DNA from: JBMFOH01 sp049969715 [NCBI: bacterium]
GTDB lineage: Bacteria; DUMJ01
NCBI GenBank assembly: GCA_049969715.1
Contig: JBMFOH010000003.1
Location: 25,776 to 89,775, forward strand
Length of the DNA stretch: 64,000 nucleotides
Reading direction: 5' to 3'
Shown in pieces: positions 1 to 8,759 of the stretch. The position numbers and the translations under genes were made by a program. Positions within the stretch are counted from its first letter, which is position 1. Each line of letters opens with the position of its first letter. The notes under the pieces are model-generated. The model was not told the DNA's origin. It did no database searches and saw only the letters and a program-made list of their open reading frames with translations.

Positions 1-140
1 AGGAAGACTGAGGAGAGATTAGAGAGACTTGAGAGGACTGTAGAGGCTCTTGCTGAGGCGCAGAGGAAGACTGAGGAGAGATTAGAGAGACTTGAGAGGA
101 CTGTAGAGGCTCTTGCTGAGGCGCAGAGGAAGACTGAGGA
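1..140 (+). repeat. 63-bp perfect tandem repeat (coding, 21 aa = three heptads)
   Basis: Bases 1-63 and 64-126 are identical, and a third copy matches for 14 bases (127-140) before diverging. The array probably continues left of the window. Each unit encodes exactly three coiled-coil heptads, so a change in copy number keeps both reading frame and heptad phase. Identity at the DNA level, including synonymous sites, suggests recent expansion or gene conversion. Confidence 0.95.
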
Positions 141-582
141 TTCCTTAAGAGAACTCACATTTGTAGTTAGAGATCTTCAGAAACAGGTTGGAGGAATAGC
201 CCATGCAGTAGGTTTTCAGTTAGAAGATAGGGCATATCTATCATTACCTCGACTTCTTAATAGGGATTTTGGAATAAAGGTAAAGGAAAAACTTGTAAGA
301 AGATATATAAAGACCAGGAAAGAGGAAAAGATGGAGATAAATATTTTAGGAAAAGGAGAAAGAGACGGGAAGGAGATCTACATTATAGGTGAGGCAAAAG
401 CGAACCTTTCGGCAAGACATATAGAAGATTTTGTTGACAGATTGAAAGATATTAAAGATGTCATAGAAGGAGAGGTCTTTCCTATTATGGTCACATATAT
501 GACAGAGCCAGAAGTAGAAGATTTTGCAAATAGTAAGGGGATTAAGGTTTACTACTCATATGATTTCGAACCTATACTATAA
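1..582 (+). CDS. Coiled-coil repeat protein with PD-(D/E)XK nuclease-like C-terminal domain (5' end missing)
   Basis: The frame is open from base 1, so the N-terminus lies outside the window; 193 residues are visible. The first 47 codons are a 21-residue repeat (see the repeat entry) with hydrophobic residues spaced 3-4-3-4, giving an ideal coiled coil. A globular tail follows whose motifs EINILG and IIGEAKA match the beta-hairpin of PD-(D/E)XK nuclease-like proteins often fused to coiled coils (DUF3782-like). The ExK pair is present, but the position that is usually Asp (E-[IV]-D) is Asn here, so nuclease activity is doubtful. An ATG at 331 could give only the tail, but the uninterrupted upstream frame argues for one longer protein. 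Cellular role unknown; the family call is by motif only. Confidence 0.75.
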   Translation, partial: RKTEERLERLERTVEALAEAQRKTEERLERLERTVEALAEAQRKTEDSLRELTFVVRDLQKQVGGIAHAVGFQLEDRAYLSLPRLLNRDFGIKVKEKLVRRYIKTRKEEKMEINILGKGERDGKEIYIIGEAKANLSARHIEDFVDRLKDIKDVIEGEVFPIMVTYMTEPEVEDFANSKGIKVYYSYDFEPIL

Positions 583-583
583 T

Positions 584-602
584 AGAGGACTCAGTTTCCT
601 CT
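584..602 (+). terminator. Weak hairpin after the coiled-coil gene
   Basis: AGAGGA (584-589) pairs with TCCTCT (597-602) across a 7-nt loop just after the stop codon at 580-582. There is no U-tract, and the 3' arm touches the -35 box of the tRNA promoter, so a terminator role is only possible. Confidence 0.3.
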
Positions 603-630
603 TGACAAAAGGTATATTTTAAAGTATATT
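602..630 (+). promoter_or_regulatory. Sigma-70-type promoter for the tRNA-tilS-hpt-ftsH unit
   Basis: A perfect TTGACA (602-607), a 17-bp spacer and TATATT (625-630). The predicted start of transcription near 637 lies a few bases before the first tRNA at 644. It is among the closest matches to consensus in the window, as expected for a stable-RNA promoter. Confidence 0.85.
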
Positions 631-643
631 GGTAATAGGAAGT

Positions 644-720
<77 letters not shown>

Positions 721-729
721 TTTTTTTAT

Positions 730-805
730 GGCGGCATAGCTCAGGTGGCAGAGCAGGCGGCTCATACCCGCTATGTCCGAGGTTCGAATCCTCGTGCCGC
801 TACCA
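730..805 (+). tRNA. Elongator tRNA-Met (CAT); tRNA-Ile2 is the alternative
   Basis: Seventy-six nt with encoded CCA. The acceptor stem GGCGGCA pairs with TGCCGCT (G1-U72 wobble), the anticodon loop is CTCATAC, and the T arm is CGAGG/CCTCG. The acceptor stem and loop resemble Firmicutes elongator tRNA-Met rather than tRNA-Ile2, whose loop is usually CTCATAA, so elongator Met is preferred. Because tilS, the enzyme that modifies tRNA-Ile2(CAT), follows 10 nt downstream, Ile2 identity cannot be fully excluded. It lies 9 nt after the initiator tRNA and is surely cotranscribed with it. Confidence 0.85.
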
Positions 806-815
806 ATGTATTTTA

Positions 816-2192
816 ATGGATTTTATAGGGAAGATAAAAGAATTTATCTCTAAATATCATCTTATTTCTTCTGGAGAGAAGATCTTAATGGGAATTTCCG
901 GAGGCCCTGATTCGATGGCGCTTCTTTTTGTTTTGAATTCCCTTAGAGAGGATTATGGCCTTCAACTTATTGCTTGTTACGTAGATCACAAATTACGTAG
1001 GGAGAGTAGAGAGGAGGCTATTTTTGTATCTAGGGTCTCAAGAGATTTAGACATCCCCTTTGTCCTAAAAGAAATAGATATTGGTACTATAAAAAAAGGA
1101 AAGACCTTAGAAGAGGCGGCACGAATATGTAGATATAGGGCATTAGAAGAAGCTAGAAGGGAAAACTATGGGGATAAGATAGCTGTTGGCCATCATCTAG
1201 ATGATCAAGTAGAGACAGTACTTATGAGGATTGTAAGAGGGACAAGTCTCAAAGGATTAAAAGGTATTCCTATCCAAAATGGAGTTATAATTCGTCCTCT
1301 AAGGAATGTCTGGAGAGAAGAGATTTTGGATTTCTGTAAGAATAATAATATCCCGTATCTAGTAGATAGGTCTAACCTCTCTCTTGTCTTTACCCGAAAT
1401 AAGGTGAGATTAGAGTTGATTCCGTCGTTATCCGAGTATAATCCTAAGGTTAAAGATGCAATTTTTAGACTATCCTCTCAGGCAGAAGAATTAGATGTAT
1501 TCCTAGATAATATTGGGGAAGAGTTTATTAGAAGGTGTACCAAGTCTCCTTATGGGGTTTTTATCCCTTTATCGTTGTTGGAAAGTACTCCTAGTACTCT
1601 GAGAAGGAGGATGGTTATGAGATTACTCAATGAATTGAGTCCGAAGCCATATATGATAAATATCCAGTCCTATAATATGGTATTAGAACTTATAGATAAA
1701 TCCACTGGGAAATCTTTTAATCTTCCTGGGGGTAGTATTGCCTATAGAGATGCTGATGGAATAAGGATTATAAGGACGATCCCATTTCTTAATGAGTATA
1801 AGCTTAGTGTTCCGGGGACTACCTTTATATATGAGATAAGTAAAAGATTTATTATAGATACCATTCCAAAGGAGAAACTTCCTACTAAATTTACTGATTC
1901 CCCATATACTTTTTATATAGATTTTGATAAAATAGAGATGCCGATATTTTTAAGGGCGCCTAAGGAAGGAGATAGGTTTTATCCGTTAGGATTAGATAGT
2001 AAGAGTAAGAAATTACAGGATATTATGGTAGATAGAAAGGTTCCCAAAGAGTATAGAGGTATATACCCTGTAATAGCAGATAGTAAAGGAGACATTATCT
2101 GTCTTCCTGAATACACTATTAGTGAGAAGGTAAAGATAACAGAGGATACAAGGAGGGTATTAATAATAAGGATTGAAGAGTATAGACGATAA
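816..2192 (+). CDS. tilS: tRNA(Ile)-lysidine synthase
   Basis: This cytoplasmic enzyme uses ATP and lysine to convert C34 of tRNA-Ile(CAU) to lysidine, so the tRNA reads AUA, a very frequent codon in this genome. It is 458 residues. The N-terminal PP-loop ATPase motif SGGPDS is at residues 28-33, followed by family-typical GHHLDDQVET; the C-terminal region has the TilS-C pattern (RAPKEGDRFYPLG, KKLQDIMVDRKVP). The ATG is 10 nt after the CCA of the preceding tRNA and has no Shine-Dalgarno. The end overlaps hpt by 20 nt. The tilS-hpt-ftsH order is a classic bacterial cluster. Confidence 0.95.
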   Translation: MDFIGKIKEFISKYHLISSGEKILMGISGGPDSMALLFVLNSLREDYGLQLIACYVDHKLRRESREEAIFVSRVSRDLDIPFVLKEIDIGTIKKGKTLEEAARICRYRALEEARRENYGDKIAVGHHLDDQVETVLMRIVRGTSLKGLKGIPIQNGVIIRPLRNVWREEILDFCKNNNIPYLVDRSNLSLVFTRNKVRLELIPSLSEYNPKVKDAIFRLSSQAEELDVFLDNIGEEFIRRCTKSPYGVFIPLSLLESTPSTLRRRMVMRLLNELSPKPYMINIQSYNMVLELIDKSTGKSFNLPGGSIAYRDADGIRIIRTIPFLNEYKLSVPGTTFIYEISKRFIIDTIPKEKLPTKFTDSPYTFYIDFDKIEMPIFLRAPKEGDRFYPLGLDSKSKKLQDIMVDRKVPKEYRGIYPVIADSKGDIICLPEYTISEKVKITEDTRRVLIIRIEEYRR

Positions 2193-2724
2193 TATAGAGG
2201 TACTTTTTACAGAGGAAGAGATAAAAAAGAGGGTAAAGGAACTAGGAGAAGAGATCTCCAGTTTTTATTTAGGTAGAAGTCCTCATCTGGTATGTATATT
2301 AAGAGGAGCGGTTATTTTTTTATCTGACCTTGTAAGAAGTATAGACCTTCCTGTAACTATAGATTTTATGGCTGTTTCTAGCTACGGAAGAAGTGACAAG
2401 TCTAGTGGGGTAGTTAAGATTACAAAAGATTTGGATGAGACGATTGAAGATAAGGATGTCCTTATAGTAGAAGATATTGTAGATACAGGGCTTACTTTGA
2501 AGCATCTTCATCAGATCTTTTGGGCACGTAATCCTAAAGACCTTAAGACATGTGTGCTTTTAGATAAAAAGGAAAGAAGGATGGTAGATGTAGGTTTAGA
2601 TTTTATAGGTTTTGAGGTTCCGAATGAGTTTATTGTTGGATATGGTCTAGATTTTGATGGATTTTATAGGAATCTCCCTTTTTTAGGGGTTCTTAATGTT
2701 ACCAAGTTATCTGGAGGCGAGTAA
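2173..2724 (+). CDS. hpt: Hypoxanthine phosphoribosyltransferase
   Basis: Purine salvage enzyme converting hypoxanthine or guanine plus PRPP to IMP or GMP. The 183-residue length is normal. The PRPP-binding motif VLIVEDIVDTGLTL and the early segment LVCILRGAVIFLSDL are diagnostic. The start is TTG at 2173, the first possible start after an in-frame stop at 2167-2169. It lies inside the end of tilS, and the nearest GGAGGG (about 2152-2157) is rather far, so translation may depend on coupling to tilS. ftsH begins two bases after its stop. Confidence 0.94.
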   Translation: MKSIDDNIEVLFTEEEIKKRVKELGEEISSFYLGRSPHLVCILRGAVIFLSDLVRSIDLPVTIDFMAVSSYGRSDKSSGVVKITKDLDETIEDKDVLIVEDIVDTGLTLKHLHQIFWARNPKDLKTCVLLDKKERRMVDVGLDFIGFEVPNEFIVGYGLDFDGFYRNLPFLGVLNVTKLSGGE

Positions 2725-2726
2725 GT

Positions 2727-4520
2727 TTGAAAAGGCAGATAAGTGGAATTATTGTATATTTAGCCATATTTATTATTTTGGTAGCTTTTTTTTGGCGTTC
2801 TATAACGGGGTTAGAAAATACCTCTCCATTGGAGATTAGTTACTCAGATTTTCTTAATTATGTAAGACAGGGAAGGGTAATGGAGGTTACTATAGGGGAC
2901 TTGATAAAGGGGAAATTGATTGATGGTCAGGATTTTATAACCTATAAGGTGGATGACCCTAATCTTGTAGAGGAGTTAAGAAAGGCAAATGTCAAGTTTA
3001 CTGGGACTGCACCACCTCAACCTTCTTGGTGGATAGGTCTTATATCTCCCCTTATTACAGTAGTTCTTATAGGCCTCTTGTGGTATTTTATGTTTCGTCA
3101 GGCTCAGGGGGCAAACAATCAGGCGATGTCATTTGGGAGGAGTAGAGCAAGGCTTGCCTCTGAGAGTAGGGTAAAAGTTACTTTTGACGATGTGGCAGGA
3201 GTAGATGAGGCAAAAGAAGAATTAAAGGAAGTGGTAGAGTTTCTGAAAAATCCTAAAAAGTTTCAGGTAGTAGGAGCTAAGATCCCTAAGGGTGTACTTT
3301 TAGTGGGACCTCCAGGTTCAGGAAAGACTTTATTAGCTAGAGCTGTGGCTGGGGAAGCTGGAGTACCATTCTTTAGTATAAGTGGGTCTGAATTTGTGGA
3401 GATGTTTGTGGGAGTAGGCGCGTCTAGGGTGAGAGACCTTTTTGCTCAGGCAAAAAGGAATGCTCCCTGTATAGTGTTTATAGACGAGATTGATGCTGTA
3501 GGAAGACATAGAGGTGCGGGATTGGGAGGGGGGCACGATGAGAGAGAACAGACATTAAACCAGTTATTAGTGGAGATGGATGGTTTTGATCCCAACATAG
3601 GGATTATAATAATAGCAGCTACAAATAGGCCAGACATACTCGATCCTGCATTACTTAGGCCTGGAAGAATTGATAGACGGATAGTAGTAGATAATCCTGA
3701 TTTAGATGGAAGGTTGGCTATATTAAGGATACATTCTAGAGGAAAACCTTTGGCAGAGGATGTGAATCTTCAGATAATAGCTCAGAGAACTCCTGGGTTT
3801 TCAGGTGCAGATCTGGCTAATCTTATGAATGAGGCTGCCCTCTTAGCTGCAAGGAGAAATAAGTCAAAGATAGGAATGAGTGAACTTGAAGAGGCTATAG
3901 ATAAGGTTATAGCAGGACCTGAAAGAAAGAGTAGGGTCCTTACAGAGAGAGAAAAAGAATTGATAGCTTATCATGAAACAGGGCATGCCTTGGTGACTAA
4001 ATTTCTTCCCAATGCAGATCAGGTTCATAGGATATCTATAATTCCTAGAGGAATGGCTTTAGGATATACCCTTAACCTTCCTACTGAAGATAAACATATT
4101 CTCACCAGAGAGGAGCTTTTGGATAAAATTATAACTGCCCTTGGAGGAAGGGCAGCTGAAGAGATCATATTTAATGAATCTACTACAGGAGCTCAGAACG
4201 ATCTAGAGGTAGCTACTGAGATTGCTAGAAGGATGGTTACCGAGTTTGGCATGAGTGATGAGTTAGGCCCTCTCACATTTGGTAAAAGACATGGACAGGT
4301 ATTCTTAGGCAGGGACCTAGTAGAAAGTAGAGATTACAGTGAACAGGTAGCATTTATGATAGATAGAGAGATAAGAAAGATTGTTGAGGAATGTTATGAG
4401 AGGGCTAAAGATATCCTTGCTAAAAACAAGGGAACTCTAGTAAGGATTGCTACTCTTTTAAAAGAGAAAGAAACAATAGAGGCAGAAGAATTTAATACCC
4501 TTGTCGCTCAGGGAACGTAA
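2727..4520 (+). CDS. ftsH: ATP-dependent zinc metalloprotease FtsH
   Basis: Membrane-anchored AAA+ protease that degrades misfolded membrane proteins and regulators. It is 597 residues. Transmembrane segments near residues 5-23 and 103-124 flank an extracytoplasmic domain. Then come the AAA+ module (Walker A GPPGSGKT near 194-201, Walker B IVFIDEID, second region of homology) and the zinc peptidase motif HETGH near 416-420. The start is TTG with GGAGG nine bases upstream. Last gene of the tRNA-tilS-hpt-ftsH unit; a hairpin terminator follows and the next gene is convergent. Confidence 0.96.
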   Translation: MKRQISGIIVYLAIFIILVAFFWRSITGLENTSPLEISYSDFLNYVRQGRVMEVTIGDLIKGKLIDGQDFITYKVDDPNLVEELRKANVKFTGTAPPQPSWWIGLISPLITVVLIGLLWYFMFRQAQGANNQAMSFGRSRARLASESRVKVTFDDVAGVDEAKEELKEVVEFLKNPKKFQVVGAKIPKGVLLVGPPGSGKTLLARAVAGEAGVPFFSISGSEFVEMFVGVGASRVRDLFAQAKRNAPCIVFIDEIDAVGRHRGAGLGGGHDEREQTLNQLLVEMDGFDPNIGIIIIAATNRPDILDPALLRPGRIDRRIVVDNPDLDGRLAILRIHSRGKPLAEDVNLQIIAQRTPGFSGADLANLMNEAALLAARRNKSKIGMSELEEAIDKVIAGPERKSRVLTEREKELIAYHETGHALVTKFLPNADQVHRISIIPRGMALGYTLNLPTEDKHILTREELLDKIITALGGRAAEEIIFNESTTGAQNDLEVATEIARRMVTEFGMSDELGPLTFGKRHGQVFLGRDLVESRDYSEQVAFMIDREIRKIVEECYERAKDILAKNKGTLVRIATLLKEKETIEAEEFNTLVAQGT

Positions 4521-4546
4521 AAGGGAAGGAGTAATTCCTTCCCTTT
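4520..4546 (+). terminator. Hairpin between convergent ftsH and the ABC ATPase gene
   Basis: An 11-bp perfect stem (4520-4530 with 4536-4546) around a 5-nt loop immediately follows the ftsH stop. The 3' tail is only mildly T-rich. On the opposite strand the stem is followed by TTTT, so it may also serve the convergent ABC ATPase gene, whose stop is about 60 bp away. Confidence 0.65.
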
Positions 4547-4608
4547 CTATACTTAGGGTGCACTCTTTTAGAAGTGCCACCTCATATGATCGAATGTTAA
4601 TAAGCTGA

Positions 4609-5715
4609 TTATATGATTGCTTCCCCTGTTCCTGGATCGAAGAGGTGCATCTTATCCATATCAAAGTATACCTTCCATTCTAAACCGGTCTGTGCTTTTG
4701 TGGCAGGGTCTACTGTAGCTACTATTACATTGTCCCCTGATGTGAGATAGAGGTTGACCTCTGAGCCTAATGGTTCGGTTACATCCACAGTAGCCTTTAT
4801 GGTCCACTCGGGTTTTAAGTCTGCTTCCTTCATTAGAGTAGCATCATAGATATCTTGAGGTCTTATACCAAATATAACCTCCTTAGTAGCATATGGCTCT
4901 ACGAGAGAGTTAAGAGATTCAGGAATCTTTACCTCAAAACTTCCTGCATTTAACCAGTATCCTCCATTCTTCCTCTCTAATGTGGTACTTATAAAGTTCA
5001 TTGCTGGACTCCCAATAAAGCCTGCTACAAATAGGTTTCTTGGCTTATTGAAGAGATTTAGAGGAGAGTCTATCTGCTGAATTACACCGTTATTCATTAC
5101 TACTATCTTGTCGCCCATCGTCATTGCTTCTACCTGGTCGTGAGTCACGTAGATAGTAGTAACTTGGAGTCTATTGTGTAATCTCTTTAATTCTGCCCTA
5201 GTCTGGACTCTTAGCTTTGCGTCAAGGTTAGATAATGGCTCGTCCATAAGGAAGACCTGAGGTGTACGGACTATAGCTCTTCCTAAGGCAACCCTCTGCC
5301 TCTGCCCACCAGAGAGTTCCTTTGGCTTTCTTTTTAAGAGGTCCTGAATACCTAACATCTCAGCTACTTCTTGGACCCTCTGTTCGATCTCTTTTCTAGG
5401 AACTCTCCTTAACTTCAACCCAAATGCCATATTGTCGAATACAGTCATATGAGGGTATAGTGCATAGTTTTGGAAGACCATCGCTATATCCCTATCTTTA
5501 GGGGCAACATCATTAACTACCCTGTCACCAATATATATGTTACCACTAGTAACCTCTTCTAAGCCAGCTATCATCCTTAACGTTGTAGTCTTACCACATC
5601 CAGATGGACCTACCAAGATGCAAAACTCTTTATCCTCTATTACAAGATTTGCATCTTTTACCGCCTCTACAGTACCGAATGTCTTAGATACATGTTCAAG
5701 CACTACTCGTGCCAT
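4609..5715 (-). CDS. Sugar ABC transporter ATPase, MsmK/UgpC/MalK type (no permeases nearby)
   Basis: This cytoplasmic ATPase energises CUT1-family carbohydrate importers. It is 368 residues. Walker A GPSGCGKTT near 38, the signature LSGGQRQRVALGRA, Walker B VFLMDEPLSNLDAK and the H-loop TIYVTHDQVEAMT are present. A C-terminal TOBE/OB regulatory region follows from about 240, including GIRPQDIYDA. The ATG has AGGAGG seven bases upstream. No permease or cognate binding-protein gene adjoins it, so it is probably a shared ATPase serving several importers, as MsmX does in Bacillus. It follows sugar-kinase and isomerase genes and has its own promoter at 5785-5813. Confidence 0.9.
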   Translation of the reverse strand: MARVVLEHVSKTFGTVEAVKDANLVIEDKEFCILVGPSGCGKTTTLRMIAGLEEVTSGNIYIGDRVVNDVAPKDRDIAMVFQNYALYPHMTVFDNMAFGLKLRRVPRKEIEQRVQEVAEMLGIQDLLKRKPKELSGGQRQRVALGRAIVRTPQVFLMDEPLSNLDAKLRVQTRAELKRLHNRLQVTTIYVTHDQVEAMTMGDKIVVMNNGVIQQIDSPLNLFNKPRNLFVAGFIGSPAMNFISTTLERKNGGYWLNAGSFEVKIPESLNSLVEPYATKEVIFGIRPQDIYDATLMKEADLKPEWTIKATVDVTEPLGSEVNLYLTSGDNVIVATVDPATKAQTGLEWKVYFDMDKMHLFDPGTGEAII

Positions 5716-5784
5716 CCTTACGCCTCCTATTCTTAATGAATTAGATTTAGAAGTAAACCTAAAAATAATTTATTCTTGCTATAA

Positions 5785-5813
5785 ATTATATCATATCTCA
5801 CCTTCCTTCTCTA
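5785..5813 (-). promoter_or_regulatory. Extended -10 promoter for the sugar ABC ATPase gene
   Basis: On the minus strand: -10 TATAAT (5785-5790) preceded by TG at -15/-14, a 17-bp spacer, and a -35 TAGAGA (5808-5813, 4 of 6 matches) inside the end of the isomerase gene. It would give a leader of about 60 nt before the ATG at 5715. Confidence 0.6.
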
Positions 5814-6883
5814 CCTAGAAACTCTTTTAATCCACTAATACTTTTAACAGGAGTTGGGTCCACTCCTCGCTTGATTGCCAGATAGAATGAAACAAAATCT
5901 CCTATATATATTAATGATAGAAATCTTTCTAAGAGGGTTTCTCCTCTACTCCATACCTCTATGATGTTTTCCTCTTCGATGATTGATGATATAAAGTCCT
6001 TCATATATCTAATCCTTAGCCTTATTCTTTCTATCTCTTTACTATCTCTCAAGAGTATGACTACATTCTGCTTTAGAATTTCGTCTCTTCCTTCCCATCC
6101 TATAATCTCATTATGATTTAACTCTGGGAAATTATTCCAGACAGAAAATGCCTTACTATTCTCATTTATCTGACATTTCCATCTATAGGCAATAACTCCG
6201 AAATACTCATTTGGAGCATATATTACAGGTAGATGCTTGTATAATTTATCTGCAATCTTCTTGGCGATATTTTTTTCTTTTGGAACATCATCTTTTAGTT
6301 CTTCTTCTCTAATCTTTTCTAATAAACCGGATGTATTCTTTATGTCTACTGCATTTATATTTAAAAAGCCTAGTCTAGATAGTATCGACAACAAGGGAAT
6401 GAAGGTATAACCTAGAGCTGCTCTTGGCTGAAATCCGTTAGGAATGACTATAGAGAGAATCCTTTTTTCTCTTGCTAAGTCTATAAGCTTTCCTCCAGAG
6501 CCAATAACAATGACTCTTGCCTTTCTTTCTAATCCTTCCTCACATATGGTTAGAGATTCCTCTGTATCTCCTGAATAGCTAACTGCTATTAATAGAGTAT
6601 TCTCATTTACAAATCTAGGAAGATTATAATCTCTTATGACCAAAAGAGGGATTGAAAGCTCATTATAGCCTAGAGACTTGATAATATCTCCACCTATGGC
6701 AGAGCCACCCATTCCGACCACTACTATATTGCTATATGACCCCTTTAAAGGAGAAACATCTACCCTTTCTCCTATCTCCCATGCCTCTAGTACCTGTTTG
6801 GGGAAGTTGTATATTCTTGAATACATCCCCGATGGATCCCTATATGGGAATATGCTTTCTTCCATTAAATCTTCCCTTTCCAT
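5798..6883 (-). CDS. Bifunctional phosphoglucose/phosphomannose isomerase
   Basis: Interconverts glucose-6-P or mannose-6-P with fructose-6-P. It is 361 residues with two SIS domains; VVVGMGGSAIGGDI lies near 55-68, followed by the second-domain signature including YAPNEYFGVIAYRWKCQINE. This is the compact archaeal/bacterial PGI/PMI family rather than classical PGI. The start is ambiguous: ATG at 6883 has GGAGGAG rather far upstream, while an internal ATG at 6865 (residue 7) has a closer AAAGGGAAG. It begins 9 nt after the glucokinase stop, in an fba-glk-pgi set covering upper glycolysis. Confidence 0.88.
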   Translation of the reverse strand: MEREDLMEESIFPYRDPSGMYSRIYNFPKQVLEAWEIGERVDVSPLKGSYSNIVVVGMGGSAIGGDIIKSLGYNELSIPLLVIRDYNLPRFVNENTLLIAVSYSGDTEESLTICEEGLERKARVIVIGSGGKLIDLAREKRILSIVIPNGFQPRAALGYTFIPLLSILSRLGFLNINAVDIKNTSGLLEKIREEELKDDVPKEKNIAKKIADKLYKHLPVIYAPNEYFGVIAYRWKCQINENSKAFSVWNNFPELNHNEIIGWEGRDEILKQNVVILLRDSKEIERIRLRIRYMKDFISSIIEEENIIEVWSRGETLLERFLSLIYIGDFVSFYLAIKRGVDPTPVKSISGLKEFLGREGR

Positions 6884-6892
6884 TTTATAAGA

Positions 6893-7888
6893 TTATATCT
6901 TCTCCTCCTTTTCTATCCTTTCTAATACGAGCACTCCAGCTCCTATTACCCCTGCATCTTCCCCCAGAGAAGATGGCAGAATCTCTATCACGTCTCTTGA
7001 CCTTGGGAATCCCCTTGTTTTTACCATCTGAATTGCTGGTGGCATAAGTATATCCCAGGATCTAGCTATACCTCCTCCTACTATTATACACTCTGGATTG
7101 AAGATATTTGTAAGGGTAACGAGACCTAGCCCTAGATAGAAGCTTGTTTCTCTAAATATTTCTAGGGCTAACTCATCTCCATCTTTTGCTGCTTGGTATA
7201 TAAGGGCAGGAGTAATATTATTGACATTATTATTTGCTAGGTCTAAAATCTTTGTCTTATAACCATTTTTTATTCCTCTTTCTGCCCTCGCTACTATAGC
7301 TGGACCACCAACTAAAGCCTCGAAGCATCCATAATTACCGCAGTTGCATCTTGGGCCATTACTGTCTATTACCATATGGCCTATCTCTCCTCCGCCACCT
7401 ATACTTCCCCTGAATAACTCTCCATTAATTATGATTCCAGAACCAATACCTGTGCCTAGGGCAATAAAGACCATATATCTTCTTCCTTTGCCTGAGCCAA
7501 AACGCCTTTCCCCTAAGGCAGCTACTCTTACATCGTTTTCTATAAATACTGGCACATTGAAATGCTCTTTAAGAGGAACTACCATATTTACATTATTCCA
7601 CTTGAGATTAGGAGAAAAGATATTTATTCCATTTTCTATATCTAAGATTCCAGGTGCCCCCATACCTATTCCTACTATATCTTTTCTGTCTATCTCTAAT
7701 TTTTCTAATGCTTCACCGACCTTCTCTACAATCCTCTCTAAGACTACTTTATCTCCTAGTTCCACAGGTGTACTGGTATCTGACTTATATAAAAGTTTAC
7801 CATTAGAGTCTATAACTCCAACCTTAAATGTAGTTCCCCCTAAATCTATACCAATAATCTTCCTTTCTTTTATATCTGTTCTACTCAT
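6893..7888 (-). CDS. glk: ROK-family glucokinase
   Basis: Phosphorylates glucose, or a related hexose, using ATP. It is 331 residues. The phosphate-binding motif GIDLGGTTFKVGVID is at the N-terminus. The ROK zinc motif CNCGNYGCFEALVGG and the catalytic-loop region IENDVRVAALGE are present. The ATG overlaps the aldolase stop in an ATGA arrangement, indicating translational coupling. Its neighbours support glucose entering glycolysis; another hexose or N-acetylmannosamine substrate cannot be excluded from motifs. Confidence 0.88.
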   Translation of the reverse strand: MSRTDIKERKIIGIDLGGTTFKVGVIDSNGKLLYKSDTSTPVELGDKVVLERIVEKVGEALEKLEIDRKDIVGIGMGAPGILDIENGINIFSPNLKWNNVNMVVPLKEHFNVPVFIENDVRVAALGERRFGSGKGRRYMVFIALGTGIGSGIIINGELFRGSIGGGGEIGHMVIDSNGPRCNCGNYGCFEALVGGPAIVARAERGIKNGYKTKILDLANNNVNNITPALIYQAAKDGDELALEIFRETSFYLGLGLVTLTNIFNPECIIVGGGIARSWDILMPPAIQMVKTRGFPRSRDVIEILPSSLGEDAGVIGAGVLVLERIEKEEKI

Positions 7889-8742
7889 TGAATGACTCTA
7901 TTTCCACTTCCCAGAATAAGTATGTTATTTTTTACCTCGTTCTTAACCCTTTCTATTCCTGAAAGGAGATAATCTCTGGGCTCTATGACATTATTTTCTA
8001 GTACCTCTTTTATCCCACTTGCCATTGCCATCTTTAACTCAGTGGCAATATTAACCTTCCTTATTCCAAGCTGGATGGCTTTTTGTATATCCTCCTTTGG
8101 CACACCACTAGAGCCATGAAGAACTAATGGTACCTCTGGAAGTTTCTTATGGATTTCGTCCAACCTTTGAAAGTTTATCTTGGCATTCTTTTTTTGCATC
8201 CCGTGAACAGTTCCTATGGCTACTGCTAATGATGTAACCTGAGTAAGTTCATAGAATCTTACTGCATCTTCTGGTTCGGTATATATAGCCTCGTCCTCTT
8301 GGACCTTTATATGCTCTTCTACCCCTCCTATCTTTCCTATCTCTCCTTCCACTGGAATTCCTATTGCTTTTGCTATCTTTACAACCTCTTTGGTATTCTC
8401 TACATTTTCTTCAAAGCTAAGGTGAGAGCCATCATACATTATAGAGGTAAATCCTGCTCTTATTGCCCCTACTACTATTTCCAGGTGGCGAGAATGGTCT
8501 AGATGGAATGCAATAGGAATCTCTCCTGAGAACTTATCGACAAACTGGATTAAATATTTTAGATAATCAAAACCTAAAAAATTTACTGTACTCTCACTTG
8601 CCTGGATAATTAATGGCGAACCCAATTCTTTCGCCGCAAGGACTATGGCTACTAAGAATTCTCTATTTGATATATTAAAAGCCCCTACAGCATAGTTACT
8701 TTTTATTGCATCATTAAGGAGAATATCTGTAGTAACTAACAA
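7885..8742 (-). CDS. fba: Class II (zinc) fructose-bisphosphate aldolase
   Basis: Cleaves fructose-1,6-bisphosphate to DHAP and glyceraldehyde-3-P. It is 285 residues. AFHLDHSRHLE carries the catalytic Asp and first zinc His; EGEIGKIGG, GTVHGMQKK and VLHGSSGV supply further ligands and substrate contacts. The start is TTG with AAAGGAG eight bases upstream. The related tagatose-bisphosphate aldolases share these motifs, but the glk-pgi context favours fructose. It lies 17 nt after the C39-like/TPR gene in one transcription direction. Confidence 0.88.
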   Translation of the reverse strand: MLVTTDILLNDAIKSNYAVGAFNISNREFLVAIVLAAKELGSPLIIQASESTVNFLGFDYLKYLIQFVDKFSGEIPIAFHLDHSRHLEIVVGAIRAGFTSIMYDGSHLSFEENVENTKEVVKIAKAIGIPVEGEIGKIGGVEEHIKVQEDEAIYTEPEDAVRFYELTQVTSLAVAIGTVHGMQKKNAKINFQRLDEIHKKLPEVPLVLHGSSGVPKEDIQKAIQLGIRKVNIATELKMAMASGIKEVLENNVIEPRDYLLSGIERVKNEVKNNILILGSGNRVIQ

Positions 8743-8759
8743 TTTTATAACTCCTTTCC

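Noticed and set aside
1-140. CRISPR array
   Set aside because: The repeats are directly adjacent without spacers and form part of an open coding frame.
730-805. Second CAT tRNA as tRNA-Ile2 (TilS substrate)
   Set aside because: Acceptor stem GGCGGCA/TGCCGCT and loop CTCATAC fit elongator Met better; Ile2 loops are usually CTCATAA. Kept only as an alternative.
7344-7895. 183-codon open frame antisense to the glucokinase gene
   Set aside because: Proline/isoleucine-rich shadow frame over a clear ROK gene; no ribosome-binding site and no family.
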